Below, piece after piece: positions 34,881 to 47,200 of a stretch of DNA of 64,000 nt. A program made the position numbers and the translations under genes. Below the pieces are notes generated by a model. That model ran no database searches and had not been told where the DNA came from. It saw only the letters and a list, made by a program, of their open reading frames with translations. This DNA is from Owenia fusiformis. Lineage: Eukaryota > Annelida > Polychaeta > Sabellida > Oweniidae. Positions within the stretch are counted from its first letter, which is position 1, and each line of letters begins with the position of its first letter. Location of the stretch: NCBI GenBank assembly GCA_903813345.2, contig CAIIXF020000001.1, positions 45,031,885-45,095,884 on the forward strand, read 5' to 3'.

Positions 34881-36541
34881 ATGGAGGATAATAATGAAAA
34901 TAATAATGAAAAGGCTGACATCGTTAGAAGTATATACGTTCATGAAGATGGGGCAAAGGACATCAGCACAACCAAAGAGTTGCGCAAAAGTCCGATTTCC
35001 TCATCAGAAACTTTAGAAAGCAAATCGCAAACCAAACATGACAGTATAAGACACGAAATGAAACCAAAAGAAACCACAGAGCAAGCCAGAACACCCTCCC
35101 CAACTCATAGACGTCAAGACATTCCGACGTCGGCATACCCAGAAGCAAGACTATCTGCGTTCACAACAATAAAACCGATGAGGTCACCTATGAAGGCTGA
35201 AATGGACTTATCGAGCGTGCATCGTCAGCTTGCATTGGACCCGTTAAGGACACAACACCCCGCGTTATACCCTTATGCCACACAGTCAATTTTCGCAAAC
35301 TTTCCAGATATTCCACTTCCTCCAGGCTTGGCTAGTTTCTGTAAGTTAATATAACTTTTCATAATGATATGATTGAAACTTCAACATTTTGTGAATAATG
35401 CTGACACACACCACACGTTTAAAATTTAAACAAAATCAAAACATACTTGCACCATCAATTGACTTGATACAAGCTGTCCATTCTGTTACATAATGTAAGA
35501 AGTTACCAAAGAAAAAATGAAGTTAAATAAAGTTAAAAATGAGGTTAATTTGGATGAGCAATTCTTTTAAGTATTTAATATCCACCGAGACAAAACAGAA
35601 CTAAACTAAATGCAATTCAACAACTTGAGTTTGGCTGTTTGAAAATAAAATGTTTACTGACATGTTTTAGTCCCAAGACGACGTCGTAAGGAGAATCAGC
35701 AGAGGAGACAACGAACTACATTTACGAGCGAACAGACTTTGAAACTGGAGCTAGAATATCACCGAACAGAGTATATCACTCGACCAAGGTACTGCGATAT
35801 TTCAATTCAATTTTAATTTGATGTTAATGCAATTATAAATTGTTCGATATGCATATTAAGAGATCTGAATTATATCTTAAATTTTACTTACTATTTTTTA
35901 TTCTAGGAGATTTGAACTTGCAGAAATGTTAAATTTGACAGAGACTCAAATCAAAATATGGTTTCAAAATAGAAGAGCTAAGGACAAACGCATTGAAAAA
36001 GCACAGATGGATCAACATATCAGGTAAGACAGATCTAAGTTTTGAAATCATATAATATTTTATCATATGAAATTGAAATACTAAAATGTAATGTAAAATG
36101 TAGTTTCGATATTTAATAACCCATGTAGTTCACCATTCAGAAAAAATCTAAATTACAATCTTTAGGCCTGCTTTAAAAAAACGTTTGTCTTTGAAATCAG
36201 AATATCTATTTAAGATCTATTAAACATAACTCATCTTGTCAATTTTATGAAGTACAGCTTATTAGTTTTGATTTGATTTTAGCCAACCATTTTTATATTT
36301 CATAGATTGATTCTCAGTAGATCGTTTGTGTGTTAATGTTATGTAATGGCATTTCAGATCGCTGGGGTTACCTTCAAATGCAGCACCGAACCCATTTTCT
36401 CTACCACCAAATTATACCAGTGGACTTTATAGCTCATATTTCAAGCAGCACTCTGGCTCCCCACCGCCTAATATTCCAGTTTCAACAGTATCAACGTCAG
36501 CCCCAGTTGCAAATGTTTCACATCCTTTTGGGTTGGCGTAA
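34881..36541 (+). CDS. ro: Rough (ro) family homeobox transcription factor
   Basis: Four exons: 34881-35340, 35671-35788, 35907-36023 and 36358-36541 (stop 36539-36541); 879 nt, 292 aa. The homeodomain is at about 164-223: [20 protein letters not shown], then [16 protein letters not shown], then [19 protein letters not shown] and the extension AQMDQHIR. The lysine-rich KDKRIEKAQ(M/I)DQH tail and the RFELAEML helix are diagnostic of Rough. An intron splits codon 30 of the homeodomain. The N-terminal 153 residues are low complexity, with a proline-rich end ([12 protein letters not shown]); the C-terminus is Ser/Pro-rich. ro is an ANTP-class gene, known in Drosophila for photoreceptor patterning and missing from vertebrates. 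The gene stands alone on the plus strand between minus-strand genes. AATAAA is at 37320-37325, so the 3' UTR may reach there. Confidence 0.9.
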
Positions 36542-36752
36542 CCGTATTCAATGACCTTGACAGATAATGCCCAAGTAGACCTATGCTTTGACACACAATG
36601 CTCGACATCTCTCTCTGTGATTGGACTTGAATCCAGGTTTTGAAAAAGAGAATCAACTTTCTTGCTAGGAAATCAAGTGAATTACGAGGATGATGATGCA
36701 GATGAAGTAAAACTGTAGTGGTCATCAAATAAGTGTATGCTGTATAAACAAT

Positions 36753-36967
36753 AGGGAGGTTAAGATACACGTTTAAAAAACGTGTACGTGTAGAATTATT
36801 CTCCTGTGTATTTTTTACTTGGCCGATTGAGTATAAAGGTATTCGGAAAATAATTGTAATTCGGTTCCTGGGAAAAATGAATTGAGCTGAGAGCGGGACA
36901 GTAATCCCCGGGGGTCGAAATATTACACGCCCACGTAGCTTTTTTCAACGTGTAACTTAACCTCCCT
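36753..36967. mobile_element. Short TIR element downstream of ro
   Basis: AGGGAGGTTAAGATACACGT at the left end is repeated inverted at the right end (ACGTGTAACTTAACCTCCCT). About 215 bases, no ORF. It lies between the ro stop codon and the AATAAA at 37320, so it may be transcribed in the ro 3' UTR. Confidence 0.6.
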
Positions 36968-37985
36968 AATATCTAGTCAATGAAACGCGCATGATATTTG
37001 TTCGGATGTTTGTATGCTTGTTCGTAAACTATGATTCGAATTTGTAAATCAAATGCGTGTTTTGATGCCTCGATTTACTAGATTGGGTTTATCATATCTC
37101 AAATAATTATTGTATACCATACGTCTTGCCATATATGTTTCTTAATTAGGAAGCTCGATCAAAGACAATCTGTCCAATTAGGTGAAATAATTGGGGGTCT
37201 ACATTACAATTGATATCATAATTTGTAAGTTCCAAGCGAGGGTGTCGTGACTGGATACAAAATAATGGATATATTCTATTACCCATCAGTGCAATATCAT
37301 TACTATAATATTTATTGTAAATAAACAGTTAATGAACAGAAAAATTCAGAGTTGAATGAATTGTGTATATACATATAGATTTTCTTGTAAATATATATAA
37401 TCTGAAATAAAACACAATAAATACTGAATATATATACAAGACACATTCTTGTGCAATTTTTGCGTGATAGTAATAAATCAGTTGAATATCTATAGAATTG
37501 TAATGACAATTTGCATAAAATCTATCTCTACCTAACACACAGCGTTCATAGACAAATATGTTTGACAGGACCTGATAGAACTGATAACAAATAGATTATT
37601 GAATGGTGCCTATTAGTGGCTAGAGATGCGATATCGGCAAATAAATCACGAGATTAATGAGAAAACATCACCTGCTGTAATAGGGGGAAATTATACCTTC
37701 CTTGTCCCACAATTGTCCAATTAATAATTGAACAGCCCTCCAATTATACTTCAATAGACAATTTAGACATACACCATGATTATACATTGAGTGTCTTTAA
37801 ATGGCACCTGTAAACATTGGACAATATTTCTGATCCATTGGGCATGAATATCACATGCAGTAATATCACCGGGAATATCACATGCATAAAGCTGTCCACC
37901 GTGATCTAATTAAACTCTTAGACGCACTAAGTATTTGAATTTATACGCATGTTCGAATGTACTTATCAATATTTAAAATACACAT

Positions 37986-39708
37986 TTACAAAATTGTGTA
38001 CAAACAGAAGAGGACTGTAACTACGAAAGAGGAAATTCCATTTTTACAGCTACCAGATTTTCTGCTATTTTGTGGTCCATTACTTCTACCATTTAATTCA
38101 TTTTTCTTGCTGTATTTGTCACCACTGTGAATTTGACTTTTACTAGATAGCTCTCCATTACTCTTTTTCTTTTTGTCCATATATCTTTTGTCATAGATTC
38201 TCGGGGCGGACCCTATATCTGGAAGGTATTTTGATTTCTTTCCACCTGATCCCTTGCCCCAGTCTCCGGTTATACCAGTATCTCCATTACAACCATCTTC
38301 TGTGCAAGTGGTGTAGCATGTATAGAAATAGTGGTCACGTGTGCATTTGTTACCACGGTCAACATTATCACATCCTCTTGAAAATGATCGTAGTTTCCCA
38401 GTTGCTAGAGAAAAAATATTGAAGAAATATAATTAAAATTGATTTAGAATTATATTTTGGAAACTATGAAGATTTGTGTTGCACACTGAAGTAGGCTGAA
38501 GTTGAACTAACTAAAGGCTGCTCATTGGTCCAGATAGACTCACCAATGTTGTTTTAAAATTGTATAGCCATTAGTAAACAGAACAAAATCAGCATTTATT
38601 TTTAAGAGATGAAATTTCCAACTCTAATTGTAGAATTATTTTGAAAAAGTTTAATTGCTACTGCTCTTACACGACACACTGTAATCTTATGTATATATTT
38701 TGGAGTTAATTAAAAACTTTCATTGTGGATATATATACGAAGAACATTTCTTCAAGTCTGGTTGAATAACTTACATATGAACATTTGTCTTTTGATTATA
38801 CAATAAGCTTTGTCGGGAAAACTGCAAGTAACTATGGGTTGTCCTTGTTTCACGTTCTCAGGGTCAGCAACGCATTCATATGTTGCCGTTGGATCATTTG
38901 TCTGTACATATGTACAGGCAAAGCACTTCTTGGAATCAAATGTCAGGCCATACAGCTCTGAATAGAAATACAAAGTCGGTATTACATCATTTCAAAACAT
39001 ATACTAAGTAACCATTTGACGGTTTGTCTTGTCCTAAGGGGAGGCATCAAAAGTTCGATGTCGGATCGGAAACTAAATAAATCTAGTTTTGGCTCTGACC
39101 CCCCCTCCCCCCAAAACTAAATACCATGAAAGTTGATCGCTGACTTCCGGTTTGAGAATTTGAAAAATTATTGCTAAACAAGATCTAGTTTTTGTTAATT
39201 GCTATCGTAATTTGTGGCTTTTAACAACTATCGATAGAATATTTAGAATCCATTGGAATGATCTTGACGTAGAAAGCATCAGGTAAAATCTTTATTTTTA
39301 AATCATTCCAAGGCATTCTGAGTCGAAATTGGCAAAAATTTCGATAGTTGAAATTTGTCGGATAGCAAACTGAAATGGATTTGATACCCCTCCCCCCAAC
39401 TAGATTTATTTAGTTTTCTACATCGACATCGAACTTTTGATGCCAAGTACTCACTATCCGACATAAAGTATAACATTAATCGATTTTAAAACTATAAGAT
39501 TGTATTTGTTCGCTACAAGGCATATATGATTGTACATGCCGAAATCAATCAATAAATAAATATGTGATTAAGTAAATAATTATATAGAAACATAAATATC
39601 ATGTAATATGTTTCTCCTTCGTATGTTACCATAAAGTAATGTATGTAGTTTACCTGAACTCCATGATAGAATCATCCATGTTAAATTGAGTAGTGACAAT
39701 GTCTTCAT
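37986..39708 (-). CDS. Ly6/uPAR-like secreted or GPI-anchored protein (copy 1)
   Basis: Three exons: 39654-39708, 38775-38957 and 37986-38404; 657 nt, 218 aa. The 55-nt first exon encodes a signal peptide (MKTLSLLNLTWMILSWSS). Ten cysteines follow in Ly6/uPAR spacing: CFAC, YEC, VTC, YC, then RGCDNVDRGNKC, YTCYTTC and the family signature DGCNGD. After the domain comes a hydrophilic Lys/Ser/Gly linker and a C-terminal hydrophobic tail (GISSFVVTVLFCLYTIL) suited to a GPI signal. It is likely an outer-leaflet membrane protein; the partner is unknown. Both introns are phase 1, as in the next two genes, which argues for tandem duplication. The first intron holds a TIR element at 39043-39444. Confidence 0.8.
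39043..39444. mobile_element. TIR element of about 400 bp in Ly6 copy 1 intron
   Basis: GGCATCAAAAGTTCGATGTC and AACTAAATAAATCTAG at the left end recur inverted at the right end. C-runs lie just inside both ends. No coding potential. Confidence 0.7.
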
Positions 39709-40353
39709 CTTATTGAAGTATCAATTATGAAGCATTCATTTTTAAAGTCACACCTCGATATCCATTTTATGACAATAATTCCTTGTCATGATTTTATCAA
39801 TTATCTCCATACAAGTAATTCTTATGTTCCGTAACAGTCTGTTTAGACATTAAGAATGCACCATGTGTAATTTATTAATAGTGTGTTAAAATTTATCCAA
39901 TTATGTTTTAATAATTAGTGATTGTCAACACATGGTCAACATATATGTAACACGAAACATATGTGAAGTATCTATAGACAATAACTGATGATGAAATAAT
40001 TTTGCAACGGTTTATTTTAAGTTAATACACCAGAACATCAAAAACATTAAATAGGTGATATAAATATGATTTAAATGCATAGAAATGTTTATCATAAGTT
40101 ATGATACTCGGGAAACGCATATATATATCATGGCGAGTCTCTATACGAAAAATAGGACTCGAGGCGCCAGTTGGCGCACTTGTGTTTTTGAAGTTGAATC
40201 ATTTTGCTCTAAATATGGTATATATACTGTTTCACTGTAACTTTTGCAGGAATGTAATCAATATAATATGTACGTTATATAAAATGCGCGTGTTATCTTG
40301 AGTTACATGTATCATTGTCATCAAGTATGTACAGATCAGTCTCAGAGGCTCAC

Positions 40354-41646
40354 TCATTGTATCACAAAGATCAGGGATAGTCCAATCATAGCCAGAAGAT
40401 ATATATGACAGTTTAGAGACAATGCGTTGTTTTTCTGTCCATCAAAATCGCCGAGCTCTTCTGTATCATTTGGCTCAGTTGTATTCATGAACACTTCGGG
40501 AGTGGATTCTGTCGTCATCTTTGAGCTAACATCATTCTCCATAGCATAATCCCTACCATCAGCGCCCTTTCTACGTGCATTGGCACCCTCCTTCCTTCCA
40601 CTATCAACACTCTCCCTGTAGTTTCCTCTGTAGTCAATCACATCATTCTGTTTTGTACTTTTGGGTGGTCCGTATGTAGTCAGCAATTCCATTGATGGTC
40701 GTCTAGGGGCGTCTGAGTTGCATCCATCGCTGGTACATGTTGTCCAACAAGTGATGCCAAGACCGTCCCAATCCCGATCACATGTGTTGCCTCTATCTAT
40801 GGTATCGCATGATCTCGCGATAGAGCTAATTTCGTAGTCGTTGATGGTTAGAGGACGAGTAGTTGCTGAAATATATAAGGTGGATTTAAGGTTTGGTCGG
40901 TAAACCGGCGCTCTTTGATAATGTGAAAGAGTGCGTGTAGGTATACTATTCAGAAGAAAACATTGATGACAATAACAACACATATTACAAATGATTTTAA
41001 TTGTTATTGAATTTTTCTTCAACAATTATATTAACATTGACCTGTGTGATATGACTTATTGTATATAACTTTACTGGAATTTGTAAAACTCAATTTAGTC
41101 ATTTTCAAATGAGGTCAATAATCTGATTGAACGAATAACTATCTCAAGGCGAGTAAGGACTGTCGTAGGAATTTTACTCAACTAACCAATGGGTCGTCCT
41201 TTCATTGTATCCAGTCTTCCATATCTTCCCATATTTCTTCCAAAATCTAACAAATTCTCCCGTGGGACGTATCTTACGTGGGTTGTACAGAAACTCTTCG
41301 AACATCCAACTTTTCCACCGTAGCCATTGGCAACACCGGTTGGGTTGTTTTCACATTCCCTGTCGGGTCTCTGTCCGGAGCACACATAACATGTTCTTTG
41401 TGCTTCTATGCCTGTACAACCAGGCAAGGAAATACTTGTGAATATATATTTTCGTTTGGAATGATATAGTAAAAATTTAAGTTTAGATTGTACATGCAAG
41501 GGTATCAGTGTTTAAAATAAAACGAACTGTAAAACAATTAAGATTACTGAATAAAACGTAAGATAAAGGATGAAGCAAAATGATGTTTACTTACCAGCAT
41601 AAAGAAAAATCCCGGAAAGGATCAAGGTTATGACAAAAATATCCAT
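40354..41646 (-). CDS. Ly6/uPAR-like secreted or GPI-anchored protein (copy 2)
   Basis: Three exons: 41595-41646, 41187-41411 and 40354-40865; 789 nt, 262 aa. Signal peptide MDIFVITLILSGIFLYAG. Ten cysteines: CYVC, REC, GCSKSFC, then SCDTIDRGNTC, ITCWTTC and DGCNSD. The DRGN-x-C and TC-x-TC-x-x-DGCN blocks are shared with copy 1. A long polar linker, rich in Arg, Asp and Thr, separates the domain from a hydrophobic C-terminus (IYLLAMIGLSLIFVIQ), the usual GPI-attachment layout. Exon 2 has an extended central loop (ENLLDFGRNMGRYGR) not found in the neighbours. Function beyond the family level cannot be read from the sequence. Confidence 0.8.
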
Positions 41647-41915
41647 TTTTGAAATATCCAAGCATTCAATATATCACAACAATGAAATAAACGCTTAATT
41701 AAAATGCTATATAACTCTATCATGTTTTAATTTATATATGGGCGTGCCCATTTCTGGTAAGATAATTACTTGTGCACGAGCTGTTCTGAGTGACAGCTTG
41801 TGATATTGTCACGGCAGGTACTGGACACTAGAATTTGTATGCCCTCTGTATACCAAAGGACTAACGACTGGATCTTACATTTTGAAATTTTAATTGTATA
41901 AGCACTATATACAAG

Positions 41916-43233
41916 TTATGCAATCATAAGCTTAACTACAATAGCAATGTACAAAATAATATATGCAAATGTCTCGATGTTTCCGCCTTTTGAGTCAAGA
42001 GATATTGCAGCATTACGCGTAATCGAGGTCCCATTTTCCTTTTCAACATCTACAAATGCATCACTAGTTGGTCCATAGTTATTATCAACCATGATATCAT
42101 TGTCCCAGAGTTTATCATTATGTTGATTTTTAGAATTGCCTTTAGAATCAGGTACCCATACGTTATCTGCAACACGTTCACCAGAAGGGGATTTCTTGTA
42201 GTATGGAGTAGTTTGGACTGGATCTGTTTTCTTTGGCATATTCATATATTTAGGATTGACATCATTACAGAAACTTGTGGCACATGTAACGTAACAAGTT
42301 ATATAGCGTTTGTCGTAATAACACCAGTTCCCTCTATCCTCATTCTCACAGAGTCTTGCTATTGAGTGAGTTGCTCTATTATCTGTAATGATATATAGGA
42401 TATAATTAAATATGAAGCTAAGATATCTATCATTTCTAACAGGATTATGATTGAACTAATTTCCACTTCTCATTCTTGTATCGTATATTGTATAACATAT
42501 ATTCTTTACTTAGTGACGTCGGTTTTTGTAAGTCTAGACTAAATTACATAAAGCTGCAAAACACAACCTCCTTCACTTTCCAAGAGAGAGAGAAAGAGGT
42601 TAAGGAATCCTAGGTTGAAATGATGACGTTTCATATGAAGTAAGCATACATACCTCTGTGAGTCACTTTGATTGCTGTGCAGAAGTTATTCGTACAGTTG
42701 ATGGCTTTTGGACCAACTGTAACTGATTGTGGACTCTCTTCACACATCTTGTCTTCTCCTACCCCAGTGCATACATAGCACCAGTGCCAACCCCAGCCTT
42801 AAAATTATCAAGGTAATCATAAATCAAGGAATTCACCTTTATATGAATACGAATAATACACGTACAAAAATATAACAATATACATAATGTATGATTTAGC
42901 ATACAGAACGACAATGGCAAACTGAAGTTATAATCATATTTTAGCGAAAGTTATAGTATACAAATATTCTACGCATGCAACAAATATCAGAAATGATAAT
43001 AAAGTGTCATCTAACTTAATATTACGCTGCTCATTTAATCTGGCGCTCATGCCTCCTTTATGTTGACTTTATTTCGAACCAGGTGCTTGTGCACCGTGAA
43101 TGGGAATCAGTTCTATGAAATGAATGCCTATATGATGCTATACTACACACATTATCAACCATAATGATTTATATTTACCTAATTGCAACTCTGCTAAAAT
43201 AATAACTAAACCAACGACACACATTTGTCTCAT
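41916..43233 (-). CDS. Ly6/uPAR-like secreted or GPI-anchored protein (copy 3)
   Basis: Three exons: 43179-43233, 42654-42797 and 41916-42382; 666 nt, 221 aa. Signal peptide MRQMCVVGLVIILAELQ. Ten cysteines: CYVC, KMC, NC, NNFC, then LCENEDRGNWC, ITCYVTC and SFCND. The CN-D ending is the Ly6/uPAR signature; this copy has SFCND where the others have DGCN. The C-terminal segment (FAYIILYIAIVVKLMIA) is hydrophobic and without a cytoplasmic extension, as expected for a GPI precursor. It is the most upstream of the three tandem copies and the one nearest CLW-4, whose stop codon lies about 1 kb beyond its start. Confidence 0.8.
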
Positions 43234-44258
43234 GATTGTTATCTCAGTGTTGCCCAAATCATAATTTTCAGTTGATTAAGCACTTAATGCCGATCCAGTT
43301 TTTAGATTTTAATCTAACTTTTATCCAATGCCCTGGGTCATTGTCTCATCTCTCATAAATTCACTGTTTAATCAAGGATTTTGCGTTTGTGTCTTCTCGT
43401 GTTGTTCTTCGGCGATCTTAAGACAAAAACTTTATCACTGCAATAAAAGTCCGAAACAATTCATCACACAATTTAGCAGTATAATTACGATGGCAATTAT
43501 ACTTATTACGCTTCTTTTTAAGTGATATAATTAAAAAATAGTTTTATATCCTTAAATACAATCTTCTGATGTGTCAAAATCCAAGCTAAACTTCAAAAAT
43601 TGTCGATATTTATTTTTAAGAATCCATTTAAAAAATGTTTTCATGAATTTTGTTTTCTCATGACTTTTGTTACTTCACATTGTGGAATAACAACTGGTCA
43701 TATGTTTACTGTTCTTAGGGTGTCATCAAAATTGTTCTGTGTACCTGTTATTCCGCACAGGTGCAAATGACAGCAGCATTTATCATCTCCATGGCCAGGT
43801 CATAATTTGTGAATCATTATTTCTAACCGGAGAGACCTTTTATGTGTCTAAACATAACAGGCAAATTATTTTAAGGTTTTATTAAACTTTATTTACAAAA
43901 TTATTACAAAAATATAACAATTCAGCTCGAACTGGAGCTGTTCACCTAGCACCACCATATTTTAGGAAAACAAACTTCTACTCTCGTTATAAATATAATA
44001 TAATAGCTGTTTTGTTTTTATTTATAAAATACATATGACTTAATTTCTTTGGCGCCAATGACTTTTATCTTGATCTCTCTTGAGTCTACATAATCAAAAC
44101 ATGGAATGACTGCGATTATGCAAATAAATTATGAAATACTGCAGATTAAATATAAGTGAAGATCTTTTGACAGTTTCTCCTTGTTGCGTAACTATGAACA
44201 CTGACTTCAGCACATTCTTACAAAACTATTTACACTTTATATGGTACAATAAAAACAT
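43234..44258. other. Gap between Ly6 copy 3 and CLW-4
   Basis: AT-rich, nothing recognised. Must include the promoter of Ly6 copy 3 and the CLW-4 3' UTR. Confidence 0.5.
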
Positions 44259-47200
44259 TTAAAACGACGTTAGAGTTTCATTAGTCCTCGGAGATCTGCT
44301 ATTACTTGGTCGTGCTTCGTCTGAATGCGTGTCAGAATTCGAATTTTCTAGATTATGTACACCAGAGTCTTTATCATCCGCGTGGTTATGTTGATTTATA
44401 TTAGTTCTTGCATAGTCAGGTTCATTGGTTTCATTTTCAACCATATAAGTCTCATATTTTGTATTTCCCTCATCAAACATAACACCAGGATTATCATGAC
44501 TATCATATGTCTTTTCACCTCTAGGTGCACCTGCTCCTGCGCTGTTTAAATAACGTCTCCTTCTCTCAATCCTGAGTTTGTCTCGCTTACGTTTTTTGAT
44601 ACAACAGATGCAGACGATGAGGCAGATGACGAGGAACACAAGAACTACTATTGCCACAATTACATAAATACCTGGAAAGAAAATTAATTTACATTTAGAT
44701 TTCAGTAGTTTATATTATCCTACACTTAGTGTGCTAAATGTATAATAACATCAAAAAATAAATTTGATATTTATTGGCAAAATGAATAACCGGAGGATAT
44801 CGTGATGATATACTCCGGGCGGAGGATATCGTGATGATATACTCCGTAAAACCCAATATGCGGAGGATATTGTGACGGTATACTCCCGCGGTGATTTCCC
44901 GCCAAATTGACTCTATTTCGCATGAAATTTATTTTGTAATGATATTATACATTTAGTACACTCCTTGTAAGTGTAGGATAATAAGAACATCCTATGTTTT
45001 TTCAGAATATCATTTTAATCTACTCGGTGATATTGATATATGCACTCGTTCGCTTTTTTTCTCGTGCAGATATCAATATCACCTCGTAGATAAAAATGAT
45101 ATTCCTCAAAATCATAGGATATCCTATAATTATCCATTTTTAATAAGCATGATATTGTTATTATGAACAAGGTAAAAATATACACTTTGTATATTAAAAA
45201 TATGTTGACCTACACAAACACATAGTACAAGTACTTTTATTGTGTTAAGAGCCATTGATAGATGGCATAACTATTAATGTTCATTTGAGTCTTGTAAAAT
45301 AATGAATCATCGTCGTGAATAAATATATATTTTGGATTTACATAAATATAATTAAAAAATAACGAGCATACCTTCGTTTTCCCAACTAAATGTTGTAATT
45401 CCACCAATAGGTGCATCAGTTTTACCGCTTCCAGCATCTGTTGTTGTATCTGTGCCGTCTCCACCATCTATTCCAGTTTGATTCTCTCCTTTTTGGGTTG
45501 CATCGGTTGTGACGGTGGTCGTTGGAGCTTGGGTTGATTCAATGGTTGTAATTTCTTCAGTTGTTGTCTTGATCGTGGTCAATGCTTCTGTTGTTGTATG
45601 AACTGTTGTAGGCTCAATTGTAGTCAATGCTTCTGTCGTGGTTTGAACTGTAGTAGGCTCAGTTGTGGTTGCTGCAGATGTGGTAGGCTCTGGAGTGGTA
45701 GTAGTTGTTGGTGGAGGAGAGGTTGTTGTGGTAGTAGTTGGAACGGGTGTGGTGGTGGTGGTTGTTGTGGTAGTAGTTGTAGTAGTCGTTGTGGTGGGCA
45801 TTACATATTCACATATATATTGGTCGACGCTCGTATCATCACACTTCCAATCAGACCACCCAGCTCGTCCTGCAGCAGCTCCGATCATCAAACAATTCTG
45901 ATCTGGCTTGTTTGGCTGATCACCCGGGAGATCCCAAAAAGTGTAGACAAAAGGCTCGCCTAATAGAAAAAAAGGTGAAAAATTAAGGTTGATAGTACTT
46001 TAGGCGTAATACAACGATGTATTTAGTTTAAGTATATGTGGGAACTGATACATGAATGTATTTTTCCTATGTGTACATTGACAACACTAACCTCCAACCC
46101 AGTTCCATTTTGTATTCATTGCTCCAATCCAAAATCGCCTCAGAGATGGATATTCATTTGTATAATTCGACATTTTTGTTTGAAGAGAAATTTGTCTCTC
46201 TTCTGAGTCTATTACAGCCAAATCACCTCCCATCTCAATACAGCTCTGTCTCGCCTGGAACCATGTCACCTTTGTCATCTCGTCACTCATATAGTAGCAC
46301 ACATCGAGGTTGGTATCATAGAAATGTTGAGGGTTGTTCTCGTCACACGTTGAACCAGCTATCAGCAAATAAATTCAAAATTGATTTATATTGGTCTATC
46401 ACAAACATTTTCCATCATGACAAATAGGTAATAACTACCACAATTGTTCGTTATATGGATAGACTTAGCGCACACAAGATTGCGTTCAGCAGTTCCTTCG
46501 ATCCCTTTAGGGTTGTTTTTTGTTAAATAATTCATTTTTATTAACTCACTTGATACAAAAATAACATGGCAGAATCTGGTTGGTAATGAATAAATAATAT
46601 ATTTACTAGGTGGAAATTGTACCTTTTTGACAAATGAAGCTGTTATTCTTATAGCAGAACTCATCATTCCACTCGTTATTCTCCACTAGAATTGTGGCAC
46701 AAGTTTCATAGTAGTTATCGTTACTTGGTTCGTCAGGCTTCAACCAATTGGAATATCCACCTAAAATGAGATCACATATTTTACATGTGGCGCAATTGCA
46801 TTATTTTTTCACTTTTCTTTTCAAATCTCCAATATGTTCTAGGTTGTATAATGTTGTACGCGATGCCATCTATTCTATTTGCTATTTAATGACAAATTGA
46901 TTTGATTATAACTACCGATCGCGATGATAGCCCATTGATAATGGTTGATATTGAATAACGACGAATACGTCATTGTTGGTTCTATATCGACACACAGAAG
47001 AGGTTTTATCCTTATTTCTTATGCAAGAAAACAATCCATAGCTAGCTAGAAACACATGTACACCCACCTCCGACTTTATACACTGAACATCCTTCAAGAC
47101 CTCCACATATACGAGTTGCGTCACCAGCACACGGCGAGGTACAGCCGTCGTAGCTCTGGATGTTACCATATGAATTACCACACCAACAGTCTGTACCATT

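Noticed and set aside
37986-43233. Three-finger toxin identity for the Ly6-like genes
   Set aside because: They have GPI-type C-terminal signals, long linkers and 10-Cys Ly6/uPAR spacing; nothing indicates a secreted toxin.
45598-45963. Cys/Gly-rich and Val/Gly-rich plus-strand ORFs
   Set aside because: Antisense shadows of the poly-Thr stalk of CLW-4.
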